Below the pieces are notes generated by a model. That model saw only the letters and a list, made by a program, of their open reading frames with translations. It had not been told where the DNA came from and searched no databases. This document shows positions 1-8,856 of a stretch of 64,000 bases of DNA, in pieces. The first letter of the stretch is position 1. Every line of letters begins with the position of its first letter. This DNA is from Bradyrhizobium sp. CB1015 (GTDB lineage: Bacteria > Pseudomonadota > Alphaproteobacteria > Rhizobiales > Xanthobacteraceae), in assembly GCF_025200925.1 (NCBI RefSeq), contig NZ_CP104174.1, positions 1,550,001 through 1,614,000 on the forward strand. Reading direction: 5' to 3'. A program made the position numbers and the translations under genes.

Positions 1-173
1 AAAGCAGCCGCGCTCCAGCCGCTTGGCATAAAGTGACATGCCCAGTCCTTGCAGGCTCGAATTTTCGGCCGCCTACAAGATCTGGCAGGGGGTTAGCTAA
101 GCCAGCTCATGTATATAAGTGGAACTTCTGTCCCGCATTTTGCCCTGGGACACGCGCAGAACGGAGGTCACAG

Positions 174-465
174 ATGGCATACAAGAAACTCATCAATCAA
201 AGCGGCCTGACACTTACGGTGTTGCTCATCACGCGCGTTGGCTCCGAGCCGAACCCAGTCCGCGCCGATCGTCACAGCGGCGCTACCAGTGGGTGGCAAG
301 CAGACGATTGAGTAAGGTAATACGCAGACTCCCTTCCTCAATGGGCTCGTGATTTCCTCATCCTTCGATGGCGCGTTTTCGAACGGGTCGTAGATCGTGA
401 AGGGCAGCAGCTGGGATACTGTCCTGAACACGCACGATACGAACGTGGTGGGCTCGAACACCTAA
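174..465 (+). pseudogene. Decayed small-protein gene (MAYKKLINQSG family)
   Basis: A good ribosome binding site (GGAGG) precedes an ATG that opens MAYKKLINQSG...LITRVGSEPN. The frame is then lost, and the rest is recognisable in another frame as NGLVISSSFDGAFSNGS, a stop, then WDTVLNTHDTNVVGSNT before a final stop. Read together the pieces give one protein of about 95 residues without signal peptide or membrane segment. The same N-terminal half recurs at 14998-15210 fused to an esterase, so the window holds two diverged copies. The function is unknown to me. At least one frameshift and one in-frame stop make it a pseudogene. Confidence 0.6.
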
Positions 466-768
466 CCCGCAACGTCGCCGACGATCCCGCAGTGGCGAAC
501 TTGGCTGCTCTTGGATGGCAAGTCAATGCTGGCGCCGTCGCAGCCCCGCCCGGATGAGTGCAGCCGATGGACGGAAAGGTAACTCTTGTGACTTCCGCGC
601 CCGTGCAGCTTCATCACCCGTGCCGGCGTGTTGGATAACCTACGGCGGAGGCGAACCATGATGCCTTCTACTATGGTTGTCCAGCAGGACTCCAAGGTGC
701 TTGAAGAAGGGGCCCCACGAGTTCATGAAAGGCCCCCGTGGGATCATCATGGAATGACGGTATAGCAT
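466..768. other. Intergenic, no gene recognised
   Basis: I see no supportable gene. The short open frames on both strands have no family resemblance and no convincing ribosome binding site. The promoter of the following diguanylate cyclase must lie here, but I could not identify it. Confidence 0.4.
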
Positions 769-2172
769 ATGAGTACCAATCTTATGTTGCACGAGCCGCC
801 CAGCGCGCTGCGGCTGATCACACGGGCGTATACGAGCCTTCTCATTATCGGCTTCGCCCTGCTGCCCACTCAGTTCATCGCTTACCTCTATTTCCAGCAA
901 GATCCCGCGCTGAAGTTTGAAGACCACCTGTTCCACGAATTCGCCATCGCCGTCGCCACCCTGGAGGGGCTGTTCGTCACATATGTGACGTGGCGCTGCT
1001 ATCGGTCTTCAGGCGAGCCTCTGTTGCGATGGTTGACCCTTGGTTTTCTGGCCTTCGTGCTGATCTATTCGCTGCACGGCGCCTTCACCGGCATGGCACA
1101 TCGCAACATTTGGCTGTTTCTGCTCTATGGGCCAGCGTCGCGTCTGGCGATGTCGATTCTGCTCCTCGTCGGGCTACTCAGCTACAACCTGCCGTCAGAC
1201 GGGCTTGAGAAGCGCTCGGACACGCGCGCATGGCTGACGTGGATTGGCCTGTTCCTTACGATGGACTTAGCTGTCGCACTGGTCGCCTATTCACCCTATG
1301 CTGGGCACCCGGTGGTCCGCCTGTCCATGGAGGGCGGCGCATTGCTATTCAGTGCGCTGAACGTCGCCGTCTTGCTCATGCGACGGATTCACTCGCCGCT
1401 CATGCTTGTTTTCGGCGTTTCTGTCGCGTGGTTTGCGCTATCGTCGCTCGCATTCATCTTGGCGGCGCCGTGGAATCATATGTGGTGGCTGGCTCACGCG
1501 ATCTTTGCTGGCGGATTTTTTCTGCTCAGCTATGGCGTCGTCCGGGCGTTCCGAACAACGCAATCGTTCGCCACCATCTATAGCCAGGAAGAAATGACCG
1601 CCCGCCTTGCCAAATCGATGGCCGACACTCAAAAGGCGCTTCAGCAAGTGCAACTGAGCAATCAACGGCTGGAGCGCCTCGCCGCAACCGATCCACTAAC
1701 CGGTGCCGGGAATCGGCGCCACTTCATCGAGCATATCGGCGCGGAGATCGCAAGGGCCAGGCGAACCGGAGCTCCGTTGTCCCTGCTGTCGCTCGATCTC
1801 GACCATTTCAAGGATATAAACGACTCACGTGGTCACAGCGTCGGCGACGAGGTCCTGCGCGTATTCGTGCGAAAGTGTCTGGAGGCAATCCGGCCTTACG
1901 ACTCTGTCGCGCGCGTGGGGGGTGAAGAATTCATGGTACTGCTTCCGGGGGCGACGCTCGACGCGGCTAGCGCGGTCGCCGAGCGCCTTCGATCGGCCAT
2001 CGAACGCACTGCATTCGATGTCGGGGCCGAACCATCGGTCGGCGTCACCATCAGTGTTGGAGTGTCGGAGTTCAGGCGCGATGGAGACACGCTCGACGGG
2101 TTCTTGAACGTCGCCGACCAGCGACTCTATCGCGCAAAATTTGAAGGCCGCAACCGTGTGGTTGTCTCCTAG
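769..2172 (+). CDS. Membrane-anchored diguanylate cyclase (GGDEF)
   Basis: Makes cyclic di-GMP from two GTP at the inner membrane. Residues about 20-275 contain roughly eight hydrophobic segments, a MASE-type sensory region. A short coiled coil (about 280-310, KALQQVQLSNQRLERL) leads into the GGDEF domain, which starts at AATDPLTGAGNRRHF. The signature ARVGGEEF is intact. RPYD lies five residues before GGEEF, matching the RxxD inhibitory I-site, so product inhibition is expected. The 467-residue length is normal for the class. The ATG at 769 has only a weak upstream ribosome binding site. It is the first of two c-di-GMP genes ahead of a glycan-synthase cluster on the same strand, which suggests it feeds that machinery. 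The family call is firm; the pathway link is inferred from position. Confidence 0.9.
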   Translation: MSTNLMLHEPPSALRLITRAYTSLLIIGFALLPTQFIAYLYFQQDPALKFEDHLFHEFAIAVATLEGLFVTYVTWRCYRSSGEPLLRWLTLGFLAFVLIYSLHGAFTGMAHRNIWLFLLYGPASRLAMSILLLVGLLSYNLPSDGLEKRSDTRAWLTWIGLFLTMDLAVALVAYSPYAGHPVVRLSMEGGALLFSALNVAVLLMRRIHSPLMLVFGVSVAWFALSSLAFILAAPWNHMWWLAHAIFAGGFFLLSYGVVRAFRTTQSFATIYSQEEMTARLAKSMADTQKALQQVQLSNQRLERLAATDPLTGAGNRRHFIEHIGAEIARARRTGAPLSLLSLDLDHFKDINDSRGHSVGDEVLRVFVRKCLEAIRPYDSVARVGGEEFMVLLPGATLDAASAVAERLRSAIERTAFDVGAEPSVGVTISVGVSEFRRDGDTLDGFLNVADQRLYRAKFEGRNRVVVS

Positions 2173-2825
2173 GATAACGTTCATCGTTCACTTCGTCTCC
2201 CGTGTCTGGGGCGGACGCCCGTCCGCTCTTCTCCGAGCCAAAGCCGCAACGCTACTAACAACTATTCGGTCATGGTCCATCCATTGCAACATTTGCAGGC
2301 CGGTTCTCACCGCAATAAGCTGCGGCCACTAGCAGCCGGGAGCTCTTATGTCGGTTTCTTGCTACAACGGCGTCCGTGACAGCCGTTCCATCGAGCGTTC
2401 AGCTGGCGGTCGCCTCGCCCCGCCAAGGCGGCCGCCCCTTGGCGCGCGCCGCGACCATCAATCCGCTCGCCAGGCACTTGGCAGAAGCTCCGGATCACGA
2501 GGCACGACCGGTAGGCACCTGGTCGCGCTGATTGCTATCGCACGTGAACTAGCGCCCTCCCTTGGCGCTTCCAGGGTGATCAACGTCTTGAAGCGGCATA
2601 TTCAGGATATAGCTCGTTGCTTAGGCCGCACTAACGATGCGCGAACTTGCCGGTCGCTCGACCGCCACTTTTCCGGGAAGCACCTTATCACGACCCGATG
2701 GCTCATTGCTGCTTGCGAAGCCGTTACTGAAGTTCCGCAATCGGCGCAACATCTGGTTTTCTCAACAATCATGCTGCGAGCAAGACCCTCGCTGGGCCAC
2801 CGTGCGTTGCGACGGTTCGACTGAG
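2173..2825. other. Intergenic with unassigned open frame
   Basis: An Arg-rich open frame at 2348-2824 has no recognisable domain and is probably not a gene. The next gene's frame is open back to 2637, but those extra 63 residues are low in hydrophobicity and lack family similarity, so I place the start at 2826. Confidence 0.4.
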
Positions 2826-4463
2826 ATGAGAGTTTCAACTCCACGATTGCGCGTATTGCACTTCGATTGGCGCCGTTCTGCCACGAGGGATTTCATTGCT
2901 CTCTTCGGCGGCGTCGTTCTCGCTTCACTCTTAGCGCATGTCTATGGGCTTGGCCCTCGTTTAGCGCAGCTGGGACAGCGCTATGTGAATCCGATACTCG
3001 ACGACATTATATTCATCGCGTTCGTTGCATTCTTGCTGAGCATTGGGCTCACAATTTTTAGTGTTCGGCGCTATCGAGAACTTGCCCGCGGAACTGACAC
3101 ACAAACCATCACAGAAGGAGAAGTCCGCGATCCGGCGCGGCACGATCCATTGACTGCCTTTCCAAACCGCCGCCTGTTTGATTACACACTTGATGTGTAC
3201 GTTGGCCTCGCCACCGACACGCATCAAGTCGCCATTCTGATGCTCGGCCTCGACGGCTTGAAGCGGATCAAGGATACGCACGGCTATGCAGCGGTAGACA
3301 AGGCACTCTGCGAGTTTGCCACAAGGCTTGCCGACATCTTGCCCAAGGACGGTCTCCTGGCGAGGATCGAAGGCGACGAATTCGGGATCGTCCTGCCCAA
3401 CATTAGCTCCCTCGAGGATCCCGCCAATCTGGCGCGCCGTATCGTGGTGTCTGCCGCCGACAGTTTGGTGATTGAGACTGGCGCAGCCGAGCTTAGTCTT
3501 GGAATTGGCATCGCCATCGCTCCGCTTGATGGCGTCACTCCCCACGAGTTGGTCAGGCGCGCAGAACGCGCACTTTATCGCGCGCAATGCGACGGCGCGT
3601 CGCGTGTTCGCTTTTTTGAACCGGACATGGACATGCATGTCGAGCGGCGCATCAATATTGAGCGTGAGCTTCGGAGCGCTGTCGCAACGAATATTATCGA
3701 GCCCCATTACCAGCCGGTGGTTTCACTCGTAAGTAATCGCATCGTGGGGTTCGAGGTGTTGGCGCGTTGGGAGAACAAGACAACTGGGCCTATCCCGCCT
3801 GACGTGTTTATTCCAATTGCAGAAGAAACCGGCCTCATCAACGCTCTTGGAGATCAGCTTCTTCGGCGCGCGTGTCTTGATGCCACTGCGTGGCCAAAGA
3901 CCTTTTCGCTTGCCTTCAACATTTCGCCTGTTCAGTTGCGGGACTCCGCGCTTGGAGAGCGCATTATATCTGTCCTTGAGCAAACCGGCTTTAGTCCGCG
4001 CCGCCTGGAGATTGAAATTACAGAGAGCGCGTTTGTGGAAAGAAGCGGGGCTGCGAAGACCGTGATTGACGCACTTCGTCTAGCCGGCGTCCGCATCGCG
4101 CTCGATGATTTCGGAACAGGTTATGCTACGCTTAGCCAGCTGCTTTCGTTTCGTCTTGACAAGATCAAGATCGATCGCAGCTTCGTGTCACATCTCCACG
4201 ACAGCACTGACTGCCGGGTGATCGTTCGTGCTATAATCGGCCTCGCTGAAGGGCTTGGTTTGACGACCACGGCCGAGGGAGTCGAATGCGAACGCCAGCT
4301 CGTCTATCTGGTGTCCAATGGTTGCACAGAAGGACAAGGCTACCTGTTCAGCGGTCCCGTTCCAGCCACCAGTATTCCCGCGCTGCTCAATCGCGAAGCC
4401 AGCCGCGGGCCGGTTACTGAAGGGACGGAGCAAGAAACCCACGTGCGTGAGCCGACGCGCTGA
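2826..4463 (+). CDS. GGDEF-EAL protein, probable c-di-GMP phosphodiesterase
   Basis: A 545-residue inner-membrane protein with two N-terminal transmembrane segments (about 20-40 and 58-78), a GGDEF domain and a C-terminal EAL domain. The GGDEF motif is degenerate (RIEGDEFGIV, with Glu for the first Gly), so cyclase activity is doubtful. EAL catalytic and metal residues appear complete: EVLARW (variant of EAL), NISPVQL, EITESAF, DDFGTGYA, KIDRSFV, EGVE and QGYLFSGP. The expected reaction is hydrolysis of c-di-GMP to pGpG, possibly with GTP binding at the GGDEF domain as a regulator. An internal start at 2826 is preferred because the membrane segment follows directly. Together with the preceding cyclase it forms a make-and-break pair next to the glucan-type synthase genes. 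Confidence 0.88.
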   Translation: MRVSTPRLRVLHFDWRRSATRDFIALFGGVVLASLLAHVYGLGPRLAQLGQRYVNPILDDIIFIAFVAFLLSIGLTIFSVRRYRELARGTDTQTITEGEVRDPARHDPLTAFPNRRLFDYTLDVYVGLATDTHQVAILMLGLDGLKRIKDTHGYAAVDKALCEFATRLADILPKDGLLARIEGDEFGIVLPNISSLEDPANLARRIVVSAADSLVIETGAAELSLGIGIAIAPLDGVTPHELVRRAERALYRAQCDGASRVRFFEPDMDMHVERRINIERELRSAVATNIIEPHYQPVVSLVSNRIVGFEVLARWENKTTGPIPPDVFIPIAEETGLINALGDQLLRRACLDATAWPKTFSLAFNISPVQLRDSALGERIISVLEQTGFSPRRLEIEITESAFVERSGAAKTVIDALRLAGVRIALDDFGTGYATLSQLLSFRLDKIKIDRSFVSHLHDSTDCRVIVRAIIGLAEGLGLTTTAEGVECERQLVYLVSNGCTEGQGYLFSGPVPATSIPALLNREASRGPVTEGTEQETHVREPTR

Positions 4464-5111
4464 GTTCACGCGTGCTCGGGAGGCGCTTGATTAGAATAAT
4501 CCGGCTAGATTTGCCACGATACTTTCGACGCATCACCTGCATTGTTGCTCAGGGCGGGTCCATTTACTTGGACAGGACGCAGACTCTTAAGAGATCACCA
4601 TGGATCGATGACGCGATTACGGGCGGAGGCCTGCCGTGCATCACCGTTTGACACTCCAACATCAACGCACAGGGGCTCGCGAAGGGCCCTATGCGCTCAG
4701 GGTGCGCGAGCGGCCAAGCGCCTGATCTTCGACTACTCCTCTTCGCTGTAGCGGCGCACAGATACACGATGAGCTGAATCAACGGGGATCAGACATCCGA
4801 ACTCTGGATATCGTCTCGAAGATCCGCCATTTGAATCCCCTGATGCCCCTCCGACTGAAGCGCCGGAGCTGACCGTTCTGGTCTCCTAGTCTAGCGGCTC
4901 CTGATTGCTCCGGGGAGCGCCGGACGCACACGATCCAACTCAGGCATCCGCTGGTCCCCTTCAGGTGCCTTCAGGTGGGAGCCCTCCTGATCAGGCCGTT
5001 TATGGTCAGCCAAACCTCCCAGGCCGCATTGCTCAGCACCAAACGATCCCCAAGGCTTCCATAACGAGACTCAATCCGATTTGCGACCTTACGTTAGAAC
5101 ATGACCTAGAC

Positions 5112-5127
5112 TGTCCGATTTCTGACA
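5112..5127 (+). promoter_or_regulatory. Candidate NifA upstream activator sequence
   Basis: TGT CCGATTTCTG ACA fits the TGT-N10-ACA NifA binding consensus exactly. It lies about 70 bp upstream of the -24/-12-like element at 5189-5204, close to the usual arrangement. The motif is short enough to occur by chance, so support comes from the pairing. Confidence 0.4.
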
Positions 5128-5188
5128 TGCAGTCGGTCTGGTAAACTTCCTTGAAGCAATATTCCTTGTTGATCAAGCTTGTCGCAGT

Positions 5189-5204
5189 TGGCACAGGGTT
5201 TGAA
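5189..5204 (+). promoter_or_regulatory. Candidate sigma-54 (-24/-12) promoter
   Basis: TGGCAC AGGGT TTGAA matches TGGCAC-N5-TTGCW except that the -12 GC is GA. A start near 5215 would leave a leader of about 85 nt before the zinc-ribbon gene. Together with the upstream TGT-N10-ACA it would put the glycan cluster under NifA/RpoN control, that is, low-oxygen or bacteroid expression. Confidence 0.35.
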
Positions 5205-5299
5205 CAGAGAGGTGCATCCACCGCAGCCGCCCCCGAAGCGGCGGCTACACTAACGCTTCTTCGGCTGTGGCCCTTTGGTGCAATGACACGAGCTGCCAC

Positions 5300-5518
5300 A
5301 TGGAGTCGGTCTCAATAGCGCGTCACATAAACTGCCCTCAATGTGGCTCTGCATTTGTCCACCTCGAGTGGCATGAACGTATGGGTGCGCGGGAGGTCCA
5401 AGATCTCTGGCGCTGCTGGAACTGCAGGAATGAATTCATGACTGTTTTCACTTCTGACGATATGGATCCTCCTGCCGCTGAGATCACGAAGCTATTCTTT
5501 ACCAGCCTGTTAGTCTGA
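5300..5518 (+). CDS. Small zinc-ribbon-like protein
   Basis: A 72-residue protein with two Cys pairs, CPQC near residue 13 and CWNC near residue 42, spaced as in a zinc ribbon, followed by an acidic C-terminus. No signal peptide is seen. The frame is open to a GTG at 5267; the ATG at 5300 is preferred because conserved-looking sequence starts there, but neither has a strong ribosome binding site. The stop is 2 nt before the start of the HlyD-type gene, so it is probably the first gene of that operon. The role is unknown; a structural or regulatory zinc-binding accessory is the most that can be said. Confidence 0.6.
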   Translation: MESVSIARHINCPQCGSAFVHLEWHERMGAREVQDLWRCWNCRNEFMTVFTSDDMDPPAAEITKLFFTSLLV

Positions 5519-5520
5519 TC

Positions 5521-6876
5521 ATGACGCCTGAGCCGCTAACGCTCGCATCCGAGCGGCATTGGACCTGGCAACCCAAAGCCGCGGGGGCCCTTAGGCGAAA
5601 ACGATTGTACCGTAGGCTGCTCAGTAATACCCTGCGCGACCTTCCCGTCATAAACAGTTGGAATGTGCTTATGAGGCTCGTACGTGCAATCGTCGGCTTG
5701 GCCCTGTTGGCAGTGGGATTGTACATTATTATCGGTGAGCACTTCGCTGGAACATCGGCGGATGCTACACTCAATGCGCGGCTCTACATCGTTCGCGCCC
5801 CGATCGAAGGAAAGGTAACGCTTGCCGTGCAGAGCATCGGCGCGCGCATTAGTCCCGGCGCGCTGATAGCAGAACTCACCGACCAACGCTTCGATACCGC
5901 GAGGCTTCTTGAGCTTGATCGCGATCGCACAAACCAGCAGATCGAGCTCGACCGTCTCGATGGCCAGCGAGAGGCCTTGTCCGCATCCAGGTCGCGCTTC
6001 GATGTTCAATCAACTGATTACCAGCGCGGAAGGGTTCGGCAGATTGAGGCTCGAATTGCCGAAACGAAAGCAGCTCAAGACGCTGCGGCCACACGCCTTC
6101 GTCAAGCGGACGCAGAATTTAGGCGAGCAAACGAACTAAGCACGCGTGGTGTACAGACGGCGGCGCATTTGGATCGGGCTCGCGCCACTTACGACGTGGC
6201 GCAGCAAGAACTGGAGAGTGCGCAGCAGCGAGTGAAATACTTAGAGACGGAACTTACGTCCGCTCGCGACGGCATCTTCATCGGGGAGTCCTGTAACGAC
6301 GCTCCTTCCTCGGCTCAACGTATCCGAGAGCTCGAGCAGCGGCTGGCCGAGCTGAATGTCGACAAGGAGCAGGTGAAAGCACGTATTGTACAGCTCGACC
6401 GGCAAATCGCTGCCGAGCGTCTTCGTGTCAACAACTTGAGCTTCGCTACCCTTAACGCCAGCGTGATTGGTCTAGTCTGGGACATACTAGTAGACGATGG
6501 CCAATACGCGCGGCGCGGCCAGGATCTCGTCAAGATCGTAGACTGCAGTACACTGATCGTCACCGCCGGCGTCAGCGAATCTCTCTACGACCGTCTGTCG
6601 GTGGGAACGGCCGTGCAATTTCGGTTGTTTCGAGATGATCGTATTTTCAATGGAACCATAACTCGCCTTGGCGGATCCGGTGCGGCCTCGCTCTACACCA
6701 ATCTTGTTGTAGGGCCAAGTGCTCAACATCTCCAGCGCTTTGACGTCACAGTGACAGTTCCAGATCTTGCAGGAGAGGCAGATGTCGGTTGCGCGATTGG
6801 ACGCACTGGACGCGTCATCTTCACAGCTGGCCCAATCGCACAGTTCCGCCGCTTTATAACGCGGTACGGACTCTGA
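5521..6876 (+). CDS. HlyD-family membrane fusion protein of glycan export (BgsB-like)
   Basis: A 451-residue periplasmic adaptor. It has a cytoplasmic N-terminus of about 55 residues, one membrane segment at about 57-77 (ALLAVGLYIII), a biotinyl-lipoyl-like segment (RAPIEGKVTL), a long alpha-hairpin coiled coil (about 120-290) and a second lipoyl/beta-barrel part (ASVIGLVWDILVDDGQY). Such proteins link an inner-membrane synthase to export across the periplasm. The gene overlaps the glycosyltransferase start by one base (TGATG), so the two are translationally coupled. A fusion protein beside a c-di-GMP-responsive family 2 glycosyltransferase matches the bgsBA pair making mixed-linkage beta-glucan in Sinorhizobium meliloti; Alg44-like or multidrug adaptors are alternatives. 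Confidence 0.8.
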   Translation: MTPEPLTLASERHWTWQPKAAGALRRKRLYRRLLSNTLRDLPVINSWNVLMRLVRAIVGLALLAVGLYIIIGEHFAGTSADATLNARLYIVRAPIEGKVTLAVQSIGARISPGALIAELTDQRFDTARLLELDRDRTNQQIELDRLDGQREALSASRSRFDVQSTDYQRGRVRQIEARIAETKAAQDAAATRLRQADAEFRRANELSTRGVQTAAHLDRARATYDVAQQELESAQQRVKYLETELTSARDGIFIGESCNDAPSSAQRIRELEQRLAELNVDKEQVKARIVQLDRQIAAERLRVNNLSFATLNASVIGLVWDILVDDGQYARRGQDLVKIVDCSTLIVTAGVSESLYDRLSVGTAVQFRLFRDDRIFNGTITRLGGSGAASLYTNLVVGPSAQHLQRFDVTVTVPDLAGEADVGCAIGRTGRVIFTAGPIAQFRRFITRYGL

Positions 6877-8846
6877 TGCTTCAGCTGTCGCCACTCGTTG
6901 CTGCCTTCGCAGGCGCCGCCTTCATAATTGGGCTTCGCCTTACCGTCTTTCCATTTCTCAATCCGATGAAGTGGTATTGGCGCGCTCTTCTCCTCGGGGC
7001 TGCTGCCGTACTGTCTTGGCGTTATATGGCTTGGCGCTTCACCGAAACGCTGGCACCGCTCGACTGGACTGCGGACGCGCTGTTCAGTTGGGGATTCGTC
7101 ACCCTCGAGGCCCTGACGATGCTTTCCTCTACCATCGCGTTTTTCATACTGTCCCGAGTGAACGACCGGTCGGCAGAAGCAGACCAGTACTCTGAATGGT
7201 GGCTGCCTGGAGAAGCGCCGCGTGTGGACGTTTTTATCACGACTTACAACGAGCCGTCGGAAGTGCTCGAGCGCACGATCATTGGCGCGACGCAAATCCG
7301 CTATTCACAGCTTCGGATTTTTATCCTCGACGACGGCGCCAGGAATTGGGTACGGCAACTTTGCGAGCTGCACGAAATCGGATATCTCGCACGTTCGGAT
7401 AAGGAGCATGCTAAAGCGGGGAACATTAACCATGCACTTCGCGCGCGCGCCCGCGATCCAGCTCCCCCGATCTTTGTCGCTGTACTTGACGCAGATTTCG
7501 TTCCCCATGCGGACTTCATCGAGCGGACGCTAGCGTTATTTCACGAGCCAAGCGTCGCGCTCGTGCAAACCCCGCAGCACTTCTTCAATCCTGATCCGAT
7601 CCAACATAACCTTGGAATAAGCACCGCATATCCGGATGAACAACGTCATTTCTTTGACAACGTCGAGCCAGCGCGGGACGCTTGGGGGATTGCCATCTGC
7701 TGTGGGACATCATCCGTAATGCGGGTCCAGGCCGTCGAGCAGATTGGCTGGATTCCAACACAAAGCGTAACCGAGGACTTCCTGCTCACCCTTAAGCTTG
7801 CGGAAAACGGCTGGCAAACTGTATACCTAAACGAGCCGTTGACTGAAGGTTTGGCTCCCGAAGGACTGAAAGAATATATTACTCAGCGTGGACGGTGGTG
7901 CCTCGGCTTGATGCAAATCGTCCGCAACTCATACAGCCCCTTTGTCATGCGCGGCCTTGGTCTGATGCATCGAATCGGGATCCTGGATTCATTGCTCTAC
8001 TGGGTCAGCACCTTTCCCTTCAGGCTTGCCAGCCTGATTTGCCCGCTGTTGTATTGGTGGTTCGGCATCACCATCGTGAACGCGTCGCTGGTGGAAATTA
8101 TCAGTTACTATATACCTTATTACCTAATGGTTCTTGTGTCCCTGAACTGGCTTTCAAAAGGGTTGTTTGTCCCGCTTCTCAACGATACGGCTCAACTGAT
8201 CGCGGCCTGGCCCATCAGCCAGGCAGCTGCTCTCGGGCTTCTGACCAGCGGATCGCATAAATTCTCGGTGACGGCCAAAGGCGGCGACCGCACCAAGGTC
8301 ATAGTTCAATGGGCGTTGATGCGCCCGTTTGTACTCCTGCTCGCTCTGACAATCGGCGGCTTGATCGTGCCGTTGAACTCCGATTTTGTCTTCGATACGT
8401 CCGCAACAGCGGGGGACGGCACAACTGTCGTGATGTTCTGGACAGTTTACAACATTCTGGTGCTTTTCGTGGCAGTCGTGGTGTGCATTGAGCGACCGCG
8501 ATACGATCGACCTCAGCGCCAGATTCCAGAACCCATCACGTTGGTGATCCAAGGTGAGAAGCATCGCGGATGGCTTCTCAATCTGGGCCGAGGGGGCGCG
8601 CGAATCAGCGGTCCATCCGGACTTTCCGCCGGAGCAGCAGGGCAGCTCGACCTGCCCGGGATTAGCGGCGTAGACGCGCATGTTGCTGCGACTACCCGTG
8701 ACGGCTATCGAATCAAGTTCTCTCCAACTCCCGAGCAAAGGGCGAAAATTATCAAGAAGCTTCACACTGAATCCGCCATGCCAGGGACCGATCGAGGGAA
8801 CATCTTGCAAATGATTCGTGAGTTGGCGCGAGCTCTAACGAGTTGA
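6876..8846 (+). CDS. Cellulose-synthase-like family 2 glycosyltransferase with PilZ-like tail (BgsA-like)
   Basis: A processive inner-membrane beta-glycan synthase of 656 residues. N-terminal membrane helices (about 5-100) precede the GT-A domain with LDDGARN, LDADF (DxD), TED (SVTEDF) and the QRGRW form of QxxRW, so all processive GT2 signatures are present. Four to five more membrane segments follow (about 370-545). The last 100 residues start with Arg-rich ERPRYDRPQR and carry NLGRGGARISG, resembling the RxxxR and D/NxSxxG motifs of PilZ, a c-di-GMP receptor, with Gly in place of the Ser. I chose the ATG at 6876 because it overlaps the upstream stop. The polymer could be cellulose, curdlan-like or mixed-linkage glucan. 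No BcsB, BcsZ or BcsC homologue is adjacent, which argues against a standard cellulose operon. Confidence 0.87.
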   Translation: MLQLSPLVAAFAGAAFIIGLRLTVFPFLNPMKWYWRALLLGAAAVLSWRYMAWRFTETLAPLDWTADALFSWGFVTLEALTMLSSTIAFFILSRVNDRSAEADQYSEWWLPGEAPRVDVFITTYNEPSEVLERTIIGATQIRYSQLRIFILDDGARNWVRQLCELHEIGYLARSDKEHAKAGNINHALRARARDPAPPIFVAVLDADFVPHADFIERTLALFHEPSVALVQTPQHFFNPDPIQHNLGISTAYPDEQRHFFDNVEPARDAWGIAICCGTSSVMRVQAVEQIGWIPTQSVTEDFLLTLKLAENGWQTVYLNEPLTEGLAPEGLKEYITQRGRWCLGLMQIVRNSYSPFVMRGLGLMHRIGILDSLLYWVSTFPFRLASLICPLLYWWFGITIVNASLVEIISYYIPYYLMVLVSLNWLSKGLFVPLLNDTAQLIAAWPISQAAALGLLTSGSHKFSVTAKGGDRTKVIVQWALMRPFVLLLALTIGGLIVPLNSDFVFDTSATAGDGTTVVMFWTVYNILVLFVAVVVCIERPRYDRPQRQIPEPITLVIQGEKHRGWLLNLGRGGARISGPSGLSAGAAGQLDLPGISGVDAHVAATTRDGYRIKFSPTPEQRAKIIKKLHTESAMPGTDRGNILQMIRELARALTS

Positions 8847-8856
8847 GGAGCGCGAG

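Larger units (their letters stand above)
4464..5299. other. Long intergenic region with regulatory motifs
   Basis: About 830 bp without a convincing gene; all frames are short and lack family resemblance. It holds the TGT-N10-ACA motif and the -24/-12-like element listed separately, so it is probably the promoter region of the 5300-9969 gene run. Confidence 0.45.

Noticed and set aside
33..311. Open frame of 92 residues at the left edge
   Set aside because: Only the part from 174 on matches the small-protein family; the upstream residues lack a start with ribosome binding site.
2348..2824. 158-residue Arg-rich frame before the GGDEF-EAL gene
   Set aside because: No domain, no ribosome binding site, and composition of a noncoding high-GC frame.
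2971..2985. GGGACAGCGC box as another hairpin-repeat copy
   Set aside because: It lies in the coding sequence of the GGDEF-EAL protein without a partner box or complementary arms.
2961..3707. Long minus-strand frame of 248 residues opposite the GGDEF-EAL gene
   Set aside because: It mirrors a well-supported plus-strand gene; residue pattern shows no own family.
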